A stretch of DNA of 64,000 nucleotides, from contig NZ_PVNO01000031.1 of assembly GCF_002993325.1 (NCBI RefSeq), positions 310,001 to 374,000 of the forward strand, read 5' to 3'. The translations under genes were made by a program, and so were the position numbers. How positions within the stretch are numbered: position 1 is the stretch's first letter; each line of letters begins with the position of its first letter. The notes below the pieces were generated by a model, which was not told the DNA's origin, searched no databases, and saw only the letters and a program-made list of their open reading frames with translations. This DNA comes from Alteromonas gracilis (GTDB lineage Bacteria; Pseudomonadota; Gammaproteobacteria; Enterobacterales; Alteromonadaceae). Shown piece after piece: positions 1-7,992 of the stretch.

Positions 1-283
1 CTCTATCGCCAAACAAGCCTCGATATTGAATGAGGCCTGTAACCGGGCCATTTCGCGAGATAGAGACTCCGGGTAGCAGTGCTAACTGATCGCCAAAGTC
101 CGCGTCTATATTGGTTGCGGCAGTTACTGCTTCTCGCTCTATGTCTTTTACATTATTGAGCGAAGAACCAATCACTGTAATCACTTCTGTTGAAGCGCTA
201 TCAATGAACTCAGATGTGTTTGCATAAACGTGTGCAGATGTGCAGGCAGCTGTAACAGCGAATGCCAGTAAAGAATACTTCAT
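1..283 (-). CDS. TonB-dependent receptor, N-terminal fragment (cut by window edge)
   Basis: The reading frame starts at an ATG at 283 on the minus strand and runs open to base 1, so about 94 residues are visible. It begins with a signal peptide (MKYSLLAFAVTAACTSAHVYA) and continues into a plug domain: EVITVIGSS resembles a TonB-box region, and LALLPGVSISRNGPVTGLIQ followed by a YRGLFGDR segment is the typical 'PGV.. RG' plug signature. It is an outer-membrane transporter driven by TonB. The DUF2946-like gene at 353-763 lies 69 nt upstream on the same strand, and such small proteins are often found beside copper-type TonB receptors, so copper is a possible substrate (inference). The barrel lies outside the window. 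Confidence 0.8.
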   Translation of the reverse strand, partial: MKYSLLAFAVTAACTSAHVYANTSEFIDSASTEVITVIGSSLNNVKDIEREAVTAATNIDADFGDQLALLPGVSISRNGPVTGLIQYRGLFGDR

Positions 284-352
284 AACAATTCCATTAAATA
301 AACGAACGTGTGCACGGTTAAACCATGCGTGTTAAGTGTGTTTAAGGTGTTG

Positions 353-763
353 TTATGCGAAAGGTGGAGCGCGACCTGGCGGTGCCGCAAAGGCAAACGA
401 TGTGTAGGGTGCTGCTGCAAGGCGAGACGCCAAGGCGCGATAGCGCACAAGGGATATCACTACCAATGCATCTACAGGAACGTTGTCAATTTGGGGGAGG
501 TCGGCCAACGTGCCGTTGGTACAGTCTACGTGCTCAATAGGTGCTTTTAGTAGCTCCGGGCTTATAAATACAAACTCACCTTCAAGCGCTGTTGCACTTA
601 CCGATATATAGCGCATGGACTTGCCAGTACAGATAAGTTCAATGTCATCGCCCACCAATCCACGGGCATGCTGCATAGTATGCGAAGCAAGGCCCAGTGC
701 TAATGCATTTTGCAAAAGCATACAGAGGCAGAGTGTTAAGGCTGTCAGGTGTTTAATCGACAT
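353..763 (-). CDS. Small exported protein, DUF2946-like
   Basis: A 136-residue protein with an N-terminal signal peptide (hydrophobic stretch about residues 5-22), a middle part with two cysteines (ELICTGK and HVDCTNG) and a proline-rich C-terminus ending RAPPFA. That ending and the layout resemble DUF2946 proteins, which are small periplasmic or membrane proteins of unknown function often encoded next to copper-type TonB receptors. Here the partial receptor follows 69 nt downstream on the same strand, probably in one transcript. The gene lies 62 nt after the stop of the sigma-54 activator, also on the minus strand, so read-through from there is possible. Family assignment is tentative; the gene itself is likely real. 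Confidence 0.6.
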   Translation of the reverse strand: MSIKHLTALTLCLCMLLQNALALGLASHTMQHARGLVGDDIELICTGKSMRYISVSATALEGEFVFISPELLKAPIEHVDCTNGTLADLPQIDNVPVDALVVISLVRYRALASRLAAAPYTSFAFAAPPGRAPPFA

Positions 764-825
764 TGTTTATCTTTATACGTTGCGCGTCTTTATCATAGCG
801 TGCGATGGATGAATGTTTCCACATT

Positions 826-2172
826 TTAATTAAGTTCTTTAACACCGGCCTTTTTAAGCTTTCGGTAAAGCGTACGGGTACTTACGCCTAGTGCGTCCGC
901 GAGGCTGTTTATATCGCCTTTAAAGGAACTTGCTACCTGAGCAAGATAAGCATCTTCTACCTCGTCGAGAGTCATAATATCCTTGCCAAGATTAACTCCG
1001 TTTGTTGTTAGTGGGTATTGATCATTTCTACCTTCCATTGAAGCGTTATCCTCGCCGATGAACTCGTCTAACACGGGGAGGTCTGACTCGTAGATCACGG
1101 TCTCATCGGCAAGTAATACAGCTTGGTCAACAATGTTGCGCAACTCGCGAATATTGCCCGGAAAGGCGTAGCTGCTTAATTTTTCGAGAGCTTTTTTATC
1201 AAAACGCTTTTTCTCGTGGGACTGGGCTAAAAAATGCGCTGCAATCAGTGCAATATCTGACTTTCTCTCTCGTAAAGACGGAAGGTTGATAGGGAAGCCA
1301 GCTATTCGATAGTAAAGGTCACGCCTGAATTCCCCCTTTTCTACCATTTGCTTTAAATTTTTATGCGATGCACACACCAATCGGAAGTTGGCCTTCTTCG
1401 AAACTACGCTTCCCACAGGGCGGTAAGTCTGGGTTTCAAAAAGCCTTAGCAGCTTCACCTGCATGGCGAGGGGAATATCGCCTACTTCGTCGAAAAATAG
1501 AGTGCCACCCTCAGCCGCCTCTACCAGCCCTTTTTTATTGGTGGTCGCGCCGGTGAACGCGCCTTTTTCATAGCCGAATAACTCGCTTTCAAGCAACGCA
1601 TCAGACAACCCAGTGCATTCAATCACAACAAACGGTTTTTCAGCCCGATGGCTACTTGAGTGCAGAGCCTGAGACACCAGTTCTTTCCCGGTTCCGGTTT
1701 CACCAAACAGTAAAACGGATATATCTGAGTTTGCTGCGCGGTTAATTTTATTCAGCATCGTTTTAAATGCTTCTGACTCGCCAATCATTTTTCCAGCAGA
1801 GGGGCGGTTAGACGCAAAGGCAAGCTTATCTAGAATTTCCAGATAACCTATTAAATCCCCGTGACCGTCGAAGATGGGCCGCATCAGAATGTCACAGTAG
1901 CTTTGGCCCTCGCTGGTAGTATGGATATGCACCACACTAGCTGCTCGGCCCGACTTTTTACTTTCCTGCATAGGGCACTGCTCGCCGCATTGGTCACAGG
2001 GCTTATTGTTTCGATGAGATACCTGATAACAGGTGCTATAACCGAGCTTGATATCGACAGGGTAAGTATCTCTGTAAGGCGCATTGACCGCCTCAATAAT
2101 GTAGTTTTGATTGATGAAAATAGCGGGTTTGTCTATTGCATCTATCATTGCTTGTACAATTGATATGTTCAT
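826..2172 (-). CDS. Sigma-54-dependent transcriptional activator with cysteine-rich PAS sensor domain
   Basis: 448 residues with the classic order sensor, AAA+, Fis-type HTH. Residues 1-115 form a PAS-like domain carrying Cys48, Cys59, Cys62, Cys66 and His53 in the segment CYQVSH...[10 protein letters not shown], which could hold an iron-sulfur cluster or haem or act as a thiol switch (inference). Residues about 128-360 are the sigma-54 interaction domain: Walker A GETGTGKE, the GAFTGA loop that contacts sigma-54, and Walker [12 protein letters not shown]. The C-terminus (about 410-448) has a Fis-like helix-turn-helix ([19 protein letters not shown]). It is divergent from the haem protein at 2300, and a near-consensus sigma-54 promoter lies in front of cydA at 3161, so a role in switching on cytochrome bd under low oxygen, nitric oxide or redox stress is proposed. 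Confidence 0.93.
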   Translation of the reverse strand: MNISIVQAMIDAIDKPAIFINQNYIIEAVNAPYRDTYPVDIKLGYSTCYQVSHRNNKPCDQCGEQCPMQESKKSGRAASVVHIHTTSEGQSYCDILMRPIFDGHGDLIGYLEILDKLAFASNRPSAGKMIGESEAFKTMLNKINRAANSDISVLLFGETGTGKELVSQALHSSSHRAEKPFVVIECTGLSDALLESELFGYEKGAFTGATTNKKGLVEAAEGGTLFFDEVGDIPLAMQVKLLRLFETQTYRPVGSVVSKKANFRLVCASHKNLKQMVEKGEFRRDLYYRIAGFPINLPSLRERKSDIALIAAHFLAQSHEKKRFDKKALEKLSSYAFPGNIRELRNIVDQAVLLADETVIYESDLPVLDEFIGEDNASMEGRNDQYPLTTNGVNLGKDIMTLDEVEDAYLAQVASSFKGDINSLADALGVSTRTLYRKLKKAGVKELN

Positions 2173-2220
2173 TGTCAGCGTATTAGTTAATGCTACTTTT
2201 ATCTTGCCAACTTAACATAT

Positions 2221-2236
2221 TGGCATAGAGCTTGTT
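2221..2236 (+). promoter_or_regulatory. Possible sigma-54 promoter upstream of the DUF3365 gene
   Basis: TGGCAT-N5-TTGTT matches the -24 element well and the -12 element less well (consensus TGGCAC-N5-TTGCW). It lies 64 nt before the ATG at 2300, in the 127-nt gap between the divergent activator and the haem protein. It would be a plausible target of the neighbouring activator, but the missing -12 GC makes it weak. Confidence 0.35.
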
Positions 2237-2299
2237 GATTGTTTTAGTTGAATCACAATGCCTGAGTGCAAATACGTCCGTCAATAGGAGAGTTACACA

Positions 2300-2902
2300 A
2301 TGAAAAAACGCACCTTTTTAATTGCGTTGGGGCTAGCCGTAAGCGCCGGGTGCTCTTTCGCTAATGCACAAACCAACGAGCTAGCTGAAAGCGAAGTACA
2401 AACAAAAGTGAAGCAGGCAAAAGTTCACGCTAAAGCCCTTGGCGGAGCGCTAAAATCTAGGCTAAAACAGGCAATTCAGTCTGGCGGTTTGGAAGCAGGT
2501 GTAGAAGAGTGTCAGTTGGCCGCTGAGCCTATCGCCGAAAGTCTTAGCCAAAATGGGTGGGAAGTAGGGCGTACTGCGCTAAAAGTAAGAAACCCGAATA
2601 ACGCGCCAGACGAATGGGAGCGCGAGCAGCTAGCCCTTTTCGCCTCTCTATTGGAAAAGACTAAGCTAGAGGGTAAGCCGCCGTCTACGCCTATAGACAA
2701 CTATAAATATGACAGCGACAGTGGCGAGTTCCGGTACATGATGGCTATTCAACAAGGTCAAGTTTGCATGGCGTGCCACGGTGGCCAAGTTGCACCTTCA
2801 GTAAAGGAAACCATTTTAAAACATTACCCTAAGGACGAGGCCACTGGGTTTGAACTTGGTGAATTGCGCGGCGCGTTCACACTGACCTATTCGCCACAGT
2901 AA
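2300..2902 (+). CDS. Periplasmic c-type haem protein, DUF3365 (Tll0287-like)
   Basis: 200 residues with a signal peptide (MKKRTFLIALGLAVSAGCSFANA) and a single CxxCH haem c motif, CMACH at residues 156-160. The layout, with a helical N-terminal half and a late haem site followed by LRGAFTLTY, fits the DUF3365 / Tll0287-like family, often the sensory domain of receptors or a stand-alone haem protein. As a secreted protein next to a redox-type sigma-54 activator and the cytochrome bd operon, it may sense or buffer a diatomic gas or take part in periplasmic electron transfer (inference). An AGGAG-type site stands upstream of the ATG. It is transcribed toward cydA but separated by 372 nt with promoter signals. 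Confidence 0.85.
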   Translation: MKKRTFLIALGLAVSAGCSFANAQTNELAESEVQTKVKQAKVHAKALGGALKSRLKQAIQSGGLEAGVEECQLAAEPIAESLSQNGWEVGRTALKVRNPNNAPDEWEREQLALFASLLEKTKLEGKPPSTPIDNYKYDSDSGEFRYMMAIQQGQVCMACHGGQVAPSVKETILKHYPKDEATGFELGELRGAFTLTYSPQ

Positions 2903-3049
2903 CAACTTTAGTTAACTTTGTATCAGCTAATGTAAAAGCTCTTTATCCAACCATTTTAAACAAGGCTGCGACATCCCCGCCTTCTTTTTTATCTGTGCCA
3001 ATTTTGTCGCTAAGAATGACAAATTTGGCGCAAAATTCATATTAAATCC

Positions 3050-3063
3050 TTGCGATGGATCAA
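3050..3063. promoter_or_regulatory. FNR-like half-conserved palindrome upstream of cydA
   Basis: TTGCG-ATGG-ATCAA matches the FNR/EtrA consensus TTGAT-N4-ATCAA at 8 of 10 positions. It lies about 98 nt upstream of the -12 element of the sigma-54 promoter, in the 372-nt region 2903-3274 that holds no convincing gene. Anaerobic regulators commonly act on cyd operons. A single imperfect match could be chance. Confidence 0.3.
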
Positions 3064-3160
3064 AGTGTGCAACTTTTCGCCATGGAATAATTGTCCTGCA
3101 CAGTACGAATAGACTGTCATTCATCATTTGTTAGTTCAGATTAACGAGAAAGGTGATGTA

Positions 3161-3176
3161 TGGCACAAACCATGCT
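3161..3176 (+). promoter_or_regulatory. Sigma-54 promoter of the cydABX operon
   Basis: TGGCACAAACCATGCT carries the full -24 TGGCAC, the 5-nt spacer and a -12 ATGCT, one base from the consensus TGGCAC-N5-TTGCT. Transcription would start near 3187, leaving an untranslated leader of about 88 nt before cydA at 3275. The sigma-54 activator encoded at 826-2172 is the obvious candidate partner. Enhancer sites for it were not recognised. Confidence 0.7.
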
Positions 3177-3274
3177 CTAGCTGTGATGAAGGTTCATGTG
3201 AAAACCACTGAATAACCAATAAATTTATTTAAGGTCAAGCGCTTATCGCGCAAGAGAGACGAGGGAGATAACCC

Positions 3275-4855
3275 ATGAGCGATACGTTAATAGAACTATC
3301 GCGGTGGCAATTTGCATTAACTGCGATGTTCCACTTTATTTTTGTACCCTTAACACTAGGGCTAAGCTTTCTACTTGCCATCATGGAGTCGGTCTATGTG
3401 ATGACAGGTAAAGAGATATACAAGCAAATGACCCAGTTTTGGGGAAAGCTGTTTGGTATTAACTTTGCCATTGGGGTAGCCACAGGCTTAACCATGGAAT
3501 TCCAGTTCGGCATGAACTGGTCATACTATTCCCACTATGTCGGCGATATCTTTGGCGCGCCTTTAGCTATTGAAGGGCTTATGGCCTTCTTCTTGGAGTC
3601 TACCTTTGTGGGGTTGTTCTTCTTTGGCTGGGATAAAATGTCTAAGGTGAAGCACCTTATGGCTACTTGGTTAGTTGCCATTGGTTCTAACTTCTCAGCA
3701 CTTTGGATCCTAATCGCTAATGGCTGGATGCAGTACCCTGTAGGCGCTGAATTTAACTTTGAAGCGATGCGTATGGAAATGACCAGCTTCGCTGACGTTA
3801 TTTTTAACCCTGTAGCACAGGTTAAGTTCGTTCATACGGTTTCAGCAGGTTACGTGACCGGCGCCATGTTTGTGTTGGCAATCTCTAGCTACTATCTACT
3901 GAATCACAAGCATATTGCGTTTGCCCGTCGTTCGTTTGCGATTGCAGCCAGCTTTGGCCTAGCTTCAACTTTGTCAGTAATTGTTTTAGGTGACGAAAGT
4001 GGCTATGAACTTGGTGACGTGCAAAAAGTGAAATTAGCTGCTGTTGAGGCTGAATACGAGACGCATCCCGCGCCAGCACCGTTCACGGTTTTTGGTATAC
4101 CTAACGATGAAAAAGAAGAAACCGAATACGCCCTTCAGATTCCCTGGGCAATGGGCATTATTGCTACTCGCTCGTTAACCGAAGAAGTGAAAGGTATTAA
4201 GGATCTTAAAGAAGATAATCGTGAGCGTATTTTAAACGGCATCAAAGCTTATGAAGTGCTTGATGATGTAAGAAATGGTACTGCAACAGCTGAGCAGCGC
4301 GCAGCCTTTGAAGCCAACAAAGACAGTCTTGGCTACGCCATGCTGCTTGAGCCCTACACAGACGATGTGTCAAACCCATCAGAAACGGCCATTCAACAAG
4401 CCGTTGACTACAGCATTCCACCGGTGGCCCCGCTATTTTGGAGTTTCCGAATCATGGTTGCCGCAGGCTTTATTATGCTTGCTCTGTTCCTGTGTGCATT
4501 TTATTACAGCACAAAACATAAAATCACCAAGCCTCGCTGGCTACTAAGAGGCGCTCTCTATGGTTTGCCACTTCCTTGGGTGGCGTGTGAAGCAGGCTGG
4601 TTCGTTGCTGAATATGGTCGTCAGCCATGGTCTATTGCAGAAGTATTGCCGGTGCATACCTCAGTGTCTAACTTGGCGATTAGCGACGTGGTAACCACTA
4701 TTGTTGCCTATACCGTCTTCTACACAGCAATGTTCATCATTGGCTTTTACCTAATGAAAAAATTCGCGAAGAAAGGTCCTGTGCCTCCCGAAGATACAAA
4801 GACTGAAACTGAGCTTGATCTTATTGACCTTGATGAGCAAGGAGCAAAAGCATGA
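3275..4855 (+). CDS. cydA: Cytochrome bd ubiquinol oxidase subunit I
   Basis: 526 residues, the usual size for the long-Q-loop (E. coli type) subunit. It oxidises quinol and reduces oxygen to water in the inner membrane. Visible ligands are His20 (high-spin haem), His187 and Met394 (haem b558, in FWSFRIMV), with Glu100 and Glu108 in the proton path. The Q-loop begins at GDESGYELGDVQK (about 240) and is long, including EYETHPAPAPF. GRQPWSIAEVLP near the C-terminus is a conserved bd signature. cydB starts within the last codons (4-nt ATGA overlap). A good Shine-Dalgarno (GAGGGAGAT) precedes the ATG. The sigma-54 promoter at 3161 and a possible FNR site at 3050 suggest induction under micro-oxic or nitrosative stress. 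Confidence 0.98.
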   Translation: MSDTLIELSRWQFALTAMFHFIFVPLTLGLSFLLAIMESVYVMTGKEIYKQMTQFWGKLFGINFAIGVATGLTMEFQFGMNWSYYSHYVGDIFGAPLAIEGLMAFFLESTFVGLFFFGWDKMSKVKHLMATWLVAIGSNFSALWILIANGWMQYPVGAEFNFEAMRMEMTSFADVIFNPVAQVKFVHTVSAGYVTGAMFVLAISSYYLLNHKHIAFARRSFAIAASFGLASTLSVIVLGDESGYELGDVQKVKLAAVEAEYETHPAPAPFTVFGIPNDEKEETEYALQIPWAMGIIATRSLTEEVKGIKDLKEDNRERILNGIKAYEVLDDVRNGTATAEQRAAFEANKDSLGYAMLLEPYTDDVSNPSETAIQQAVDYSIPPVAPLFWSFRIMVAAGFIMLALFLCAFYYSTKHKITKPRWLLRGALYGLPLPWVACEAGWFVAEYGRQPWSIAEVLPVHTSVSNLAISDVVTTIVAYTVFYTAMFIIGFYLMKKFAKKGPVPPEDTKTETELDLIDLDEQGAKA

Positions 4856-5988
4856 TTGATTATGAACTGTTACGCGTCATTTGGTGGTGCTTAGTTGGCG
4901 TGCTGCTAATTGGGTTCGCCGTCACTGACGGCTTCGACTTAGGGGTGGGCGCTTTGCTTACCCTTATCGGGAAAAATGACAAAGAACGTCGTGTGATGAT
5001 TAACACTGTTGGACCTCACTGGGATGGAAATCAGGTGTGGTTTATTACGGCAGGTGGCGCCATCTTTGCGGCGTGGCCAATGATTTATGCTACCGCGTTT
5101 TCCGGTTTTTACCTTGCTTTGGCTTTAACGTTAATTGCCCTATGGATGCGCCCTATTGGTTTTGATTACCGCAGTAAATTACCTAACCCACAGTGGCGCA
5201 AAGCCTGGGACTGGGCGCTATTTGCTGGTGGCGTTATTCCGTCGCTCATCTTTGGTGTTGCGTTCGGGAATCTGCTATTAGGTGTGCCTTTCGAGCTAGA
5301 TAGCACCCTTAAATCAACATATACAGGTTCGTTCTTTGGTTTGCTAACGCCTTTTGCCTTGGTGAGCGGATTACTGTCAGTGGCTATTTTACTTAACCAC
5401 GGTGCAACCTGGTTACAAATGAAAACCGATGGTTTTATTGAAGTTAGAGCCCGCGCCGTGTCAGTAGTATTGAGCCTTGTAGGCGTAGCCTTGTTTGTTA
5501 TTGCAGGTTTTTGGGTAGCATTTGGCTTAGATGGCTTTGTGATAACCTCTGCAATAGACACTATTGCCACATCGAACCCGCTTAAGAAAGAGGTAGCTAT
5601 TGAAGCGGGCGCTTGGATGAGCAATTACAGCAAATATCCTTTCATGGTGGTAGCCCCCGTATTAGGTGTAGTAGCTGGTCTTGCCTGCGCGTTCTTCTCT
5701 AAGAGAGGCAATCCGGGTATGGCTTTTGTATCAAGTGCACTGTTTATCACTGGCGTAATTTTAACTGCGGGCTTTTCAATGTTCCCGTTCCTAATGCCTA
5801 GCATCACAATGCCAGAAGCTAGCCTTACCGTATGGGATGCAACGTCTAGTCACATGACGCTAAACGTTATGTTCATCGTTGCCTGTATCTTTGTACCCAT
5901 TGTACTTAGTTACACCGCTTATAGCTTTTACGTGATGCGTGGTCGTATCAAAAATGATGACCTCGACCAATCTCACACTATCTATTAA
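4852..5988 (+). CDS. cydB: Cytochrome bd ubiquinol oxidase subunit II
   Basis: 378 residues, multi-spanning membrane protein. The start (MIDYELLRVIWWCLVGVLL), TDGFDLGVG, GPHWDGNQVWFI and WMRPIGFDYR segments are characteristic of CydB. It partners CydA in the bd oxidase complex. The start codon overlaps the cydA stop by 4 nt, implying translational coupling, and cydX follows after 10 nt behind a strong AAGGAGAT ribosome site. Confidence 0.98.
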   Translation: MIDYELLRVIWWCLVGVLLIGFAVTDGFDLGVGALLTLIGKNDKERRVMINTVGPHWDGNQVWFITAGGAIFAAWPMIYATAFSGFYLALALTLIALWMRPIGFDYRSKLPNPQWRKAWDWALFAGGVIPSLIFGVAFGNLLLGVPFELDSTLKSTYTGSFFGLLTPFALVSGLLSVAILLNHGATWLQMKTDGFIEVRARAVSVVLSLVGVALFVIAGFWVAFGLDGFVITSAIDTIATSNPLKKEVAIEAGAWMSNYSKYPFMVVAPVLGVVAGLACAFFSKRGNPGMAFVSSALFITGVILTAGFSMFPFLMPSITMPEASLTVWDATSSHMTLNVMFIVACIFVPIVLSYTAYSFYVMRGRIKNDDLDQSHTIY

Positions 5989-5998
5989 GGAGATATTT

Positions 5999-6112
5999 AT
6001 GTGGTATTTCGCTTGGATATTAGGTGTTTTACTGGCGTGCTCTTTCGGCATTATTAATGCGATGTGGTTAGAAGCAACGGAAAACATGGATAGACCCGAA
6101 GACCAAGAGTAG
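5999..6112 (+). CDS. cydX: Cytochrome bd small subunit CydX (37 aa)
   Basis: A very short gene missed by most ORF length cut-offs. The ATG at 5999 follows AAGGAGATATTT and encodes 37 residues beginning MWYFAWILGVLLACSFGI, one membrane helix, then NAMWLE and a charged tail ending DRPEDQE before TAG. MWYFxWxLG and the NAMWxE segment are hallmarks of CydX/YbgT. It stabilises the haem environment of the CydAB complex. It lies 10 nt behind cydB, in the same operon. Confidence 0.95.
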   Translation: MWYFAWILGVLLACSFGIINAMWLEATENMDRPEDQE

Positions 6113-6119
6113 AAGTGGA

Positions 6120-6181
6120 GATAGGCTGGCCGCAAGAACACGCCGTGAACCCATCCATGGGGGCTTAGCAGCCAGCCTATC
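6120..6181. repeat. Inverted repeat after cydX, REP-like element or terminator
   Basis: A perfect 11-bp inverted repeat, GATAGGCTGGC (6120-6130) and GCCAGCCTATC (6171-6181), with a 40-nt loop containing CCATCCATGGGGG. It sits between cydX and cydD and is followed by an A-rich run rather than T's, so it is not a simple intrinsic terminator. The loop sequence resembles dispersed palindromic units I associate with Alteromonas-type intergenic regions (from memory, not checked). Only one copy is present in this window. Confidence 0.5.
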
Positions 6182-6234
6182 ACTTCAAAAAAAGTTAAAA
6201 ATAAACGAAACAACAAAAAAGATAGAAACGAACA

Positions 6235-7992
6235 GTGATTAAAGAAAAGGTTCCCAACAGGCAAACACTTACTAAGTGGTGTAAGGAAGTGGATAGCGCG
6301 CAATCGCTTGGCTTGCGCCGTTCGCTTATGTCACAGGTAGCGGTTAAGTGTTTGTCGCTTTTTTCTTTAATTATTGGCTTTTATTACTTTTCTAATATTG
6401 CCCAAGACTGGGTGGTGAATAAAACACCTGCGACTCGTGGCGATGTAGTAGGGCTTTCTTGCTGCTTAGCATTTTGCTGGTTATTTCAAGGCGCGTTTAA
6501 CGCCCTTTCTAGTATGGGTAAAGCGAAGGTACTTGATAAACTTGAAGCGCATTTGAAGCAGGTGTTTGTCGCCCGTCAGCATGCGCTTATCCGCCAGCAC
6601 TCTGTTTATTATTGGCAAACCCTTTGGCTGCAGCACATGCAGGCTTTTATCGATTGGGCGCTAGAATATCGGGTACAGCAAATGATAGCGGTGATAGTGC
6701 CATTGCTTGCTTTAGCCGTTATTTTCTACGTAAACCCTGTAATCGGTTTTGGTCTACTGCTTACACTACCTGTTGTGCCACTTTTTATGATCATCGTAGG
6801 CAAAGGAGCGGCCGCACTGCATCGCAAGCACTTTATTGCGCTTGAACGATTGGGTAGCTTGTTTACTGATCGCTTGGCTGCACTGCCTATGCTGGCTAGC
6901 TTTCAGGCCCATCAAAAACAAACAGATTTGTTGAAGCAAGCCAGTGATAATTTAAATACGCGAACTATGAAAGTGGTAAGTGTGGCGTTTCTATCTAACA
7001 GCGTGTTGGATTTTTTCGCCACGCTTGCCGTGGCCTTAGTGGCGGTATTTATCGGTTTTTCATTGTTGGGCGAATTAGATATTGGGCCTGCAATAACACT
7101 ACAGCAAGGTTTGTGGGTGTTGCTTACCGTACCTTTACTGTTAAGTGAAATGAAAAAATTGGGTCAGATTTATCATCAAAAAGCACAGGCAGAAGCCGCG
7201 CAAGACGAACTGTCTCCTTTGTTCTCTGTGTATATTCAAGCTGAAATTACAATGCTTTCAGATACAAAAGAGAATAGCCATTCTGAGCTTATAAACGCTC
7301 CTCGCGAATCTTTGCTTTCAGCCTCTCACTTTAACGTTTTTGATATGAACGCGTCGCTATTTACGTCGTTATCATCCTCTACAAACGAACTGCCTGCATT
7401 GCTTAGCGCAGATAGCCTTAATGTTTTTAACGGCGATAGAATTTTACTCAGCGGCGCTTCGGGCTCTGGTAAAACGCTGTTGTTAGAAGCACTCGGTGGG
7501 CAGCGCCCTGCGTCTCACAAATTTAACGAGTCGGTTGTGTGGCTCACGCAGCACCCAGTGGTTACACCAGGTTCGGTACGAGAGAACCTGTGCCTTGATG
7601 ACAGCTATACGGATGAGGCGCTTAACGAGGTACTTCACGCGGTAGAATTAGGGCAATGGCTAGCCCTATTACCCTATGGATTAGACACGTTAATGACAGA
7701 TTACCCATTACTTTCTGGGGGCGAAGCGCAGCGTCTATCTTTAGCTCGGGCTTTGTTGCGAGACGCAGGCATATGGTTATTGGATGAACCAACGGCGCAT
7801 TTACCAGATCCCCAACATCACAGACTGGCTCAGCTTATCAACCGCCTAGGTGACAACAAAACCTTGATTTGGGCTTCGCACAAGGCACTGCCTGCCAATT
7901 GGTTCACACACTTCTGGAGTATCAAAGACGGTGAAGTGAAAACAGTATCAATTGCTAGCCAAAGCAAAGAGCAGACGTCGATAAATGAATAG
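6235..7992 (+). CDS. cydD: Thiol/haem ABC exporter, CydD subunit
   Basis: 585 residues, fused membrane and ATPase domains. CydDC moves reductant (glutathione and cysteine in E. coli; haem-linked roles are also reported) to the periplasm and is needed to assemble cytochrome bd. About six membrane helices occupy residues 30-310; the ATPase has Walker A GASGSGKT, signature LSGGEAQRLSLARALL and Walker B IWLLDEP, followed by an H-loop His in WASHK. The start is a GTG at 6235; the next residues (RQTLTKWCKE) fit the N-terminus of CydD. cydC begins 8 nt before its stop, so the two are translationally coupled. Inverted repeat 6120-6181 separates it from cydX. Confidence 0.95.
   Translation: MIKEKVPNRQTLTKWCKEVDSAQSLGLRRSLMSQVAVKCLSLFSLIIGFYYFSNIAQDWVVNKTPATRGDVVGLSCCLAFCWLFQGAFNALSSMGKAKVLDKLEAHLKQVFVARQHALIRQHSVYYWQTLWLQHMQAFIDWALEYRVQQMIAVIVPLLALAVIFYVNPVIGFGLLLTLPVVPLFMIIVGKGAAALHRKHFIALERLGSLFTDRLAALPMLASFQAHQKQTDLLKQASDNLNTRTMKVVSVAFLSNSVLDFFATLAVALVAVFIGFSLLGELDIGPAITLQQGLWVLLTVPLLLSEMKKLGQIYHQKAQAEAAQDELSPLFSVYIQAEITMLSDTKENSHSELINAPRESLLSASHFNVFDMNASLFTSLSSSTNELPALLSADSLNVFNGDRILLSGASGSGKTLLLEALGGQRPASHKFNESVVWLTQHPVVTPGSVRENLCLDDSYTDEALNEVLHAVELGQWLALLPYGLDTLMTDYPLLSGGEAQRLSLARALLRDAGIWLLDEPTAHLPDPQHHRLAQLINRLGDNKTLIWASHKALPANWFTHFWSIKDGEVKTVSIASQSKEQTSINE

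Noticed and set aside
2927..3127. 66-codon minus-strand open frame in the cydA promoter region
   Set aside because: No homology features; region better explained as promoter DNA.
3234..3247. GTCAAGCGCTTATC resembling the LacI operator, upstream of cydA
   Set aside because: Only the AAGCGCTT core is kept; flanks do not match and the gene is unrelated to glucan use.
5166..5624. 152-codon minus-strand open frame inside cydB
   Set aside because: Antisense shadow of a clearly coding gene; no family features and no ribosome site.
5860..6303. 147-codon minus-strand open frame over the cydX region
   Set aside because: Antisense to cydB end, cydX and the cydD start; no recognisable protein.
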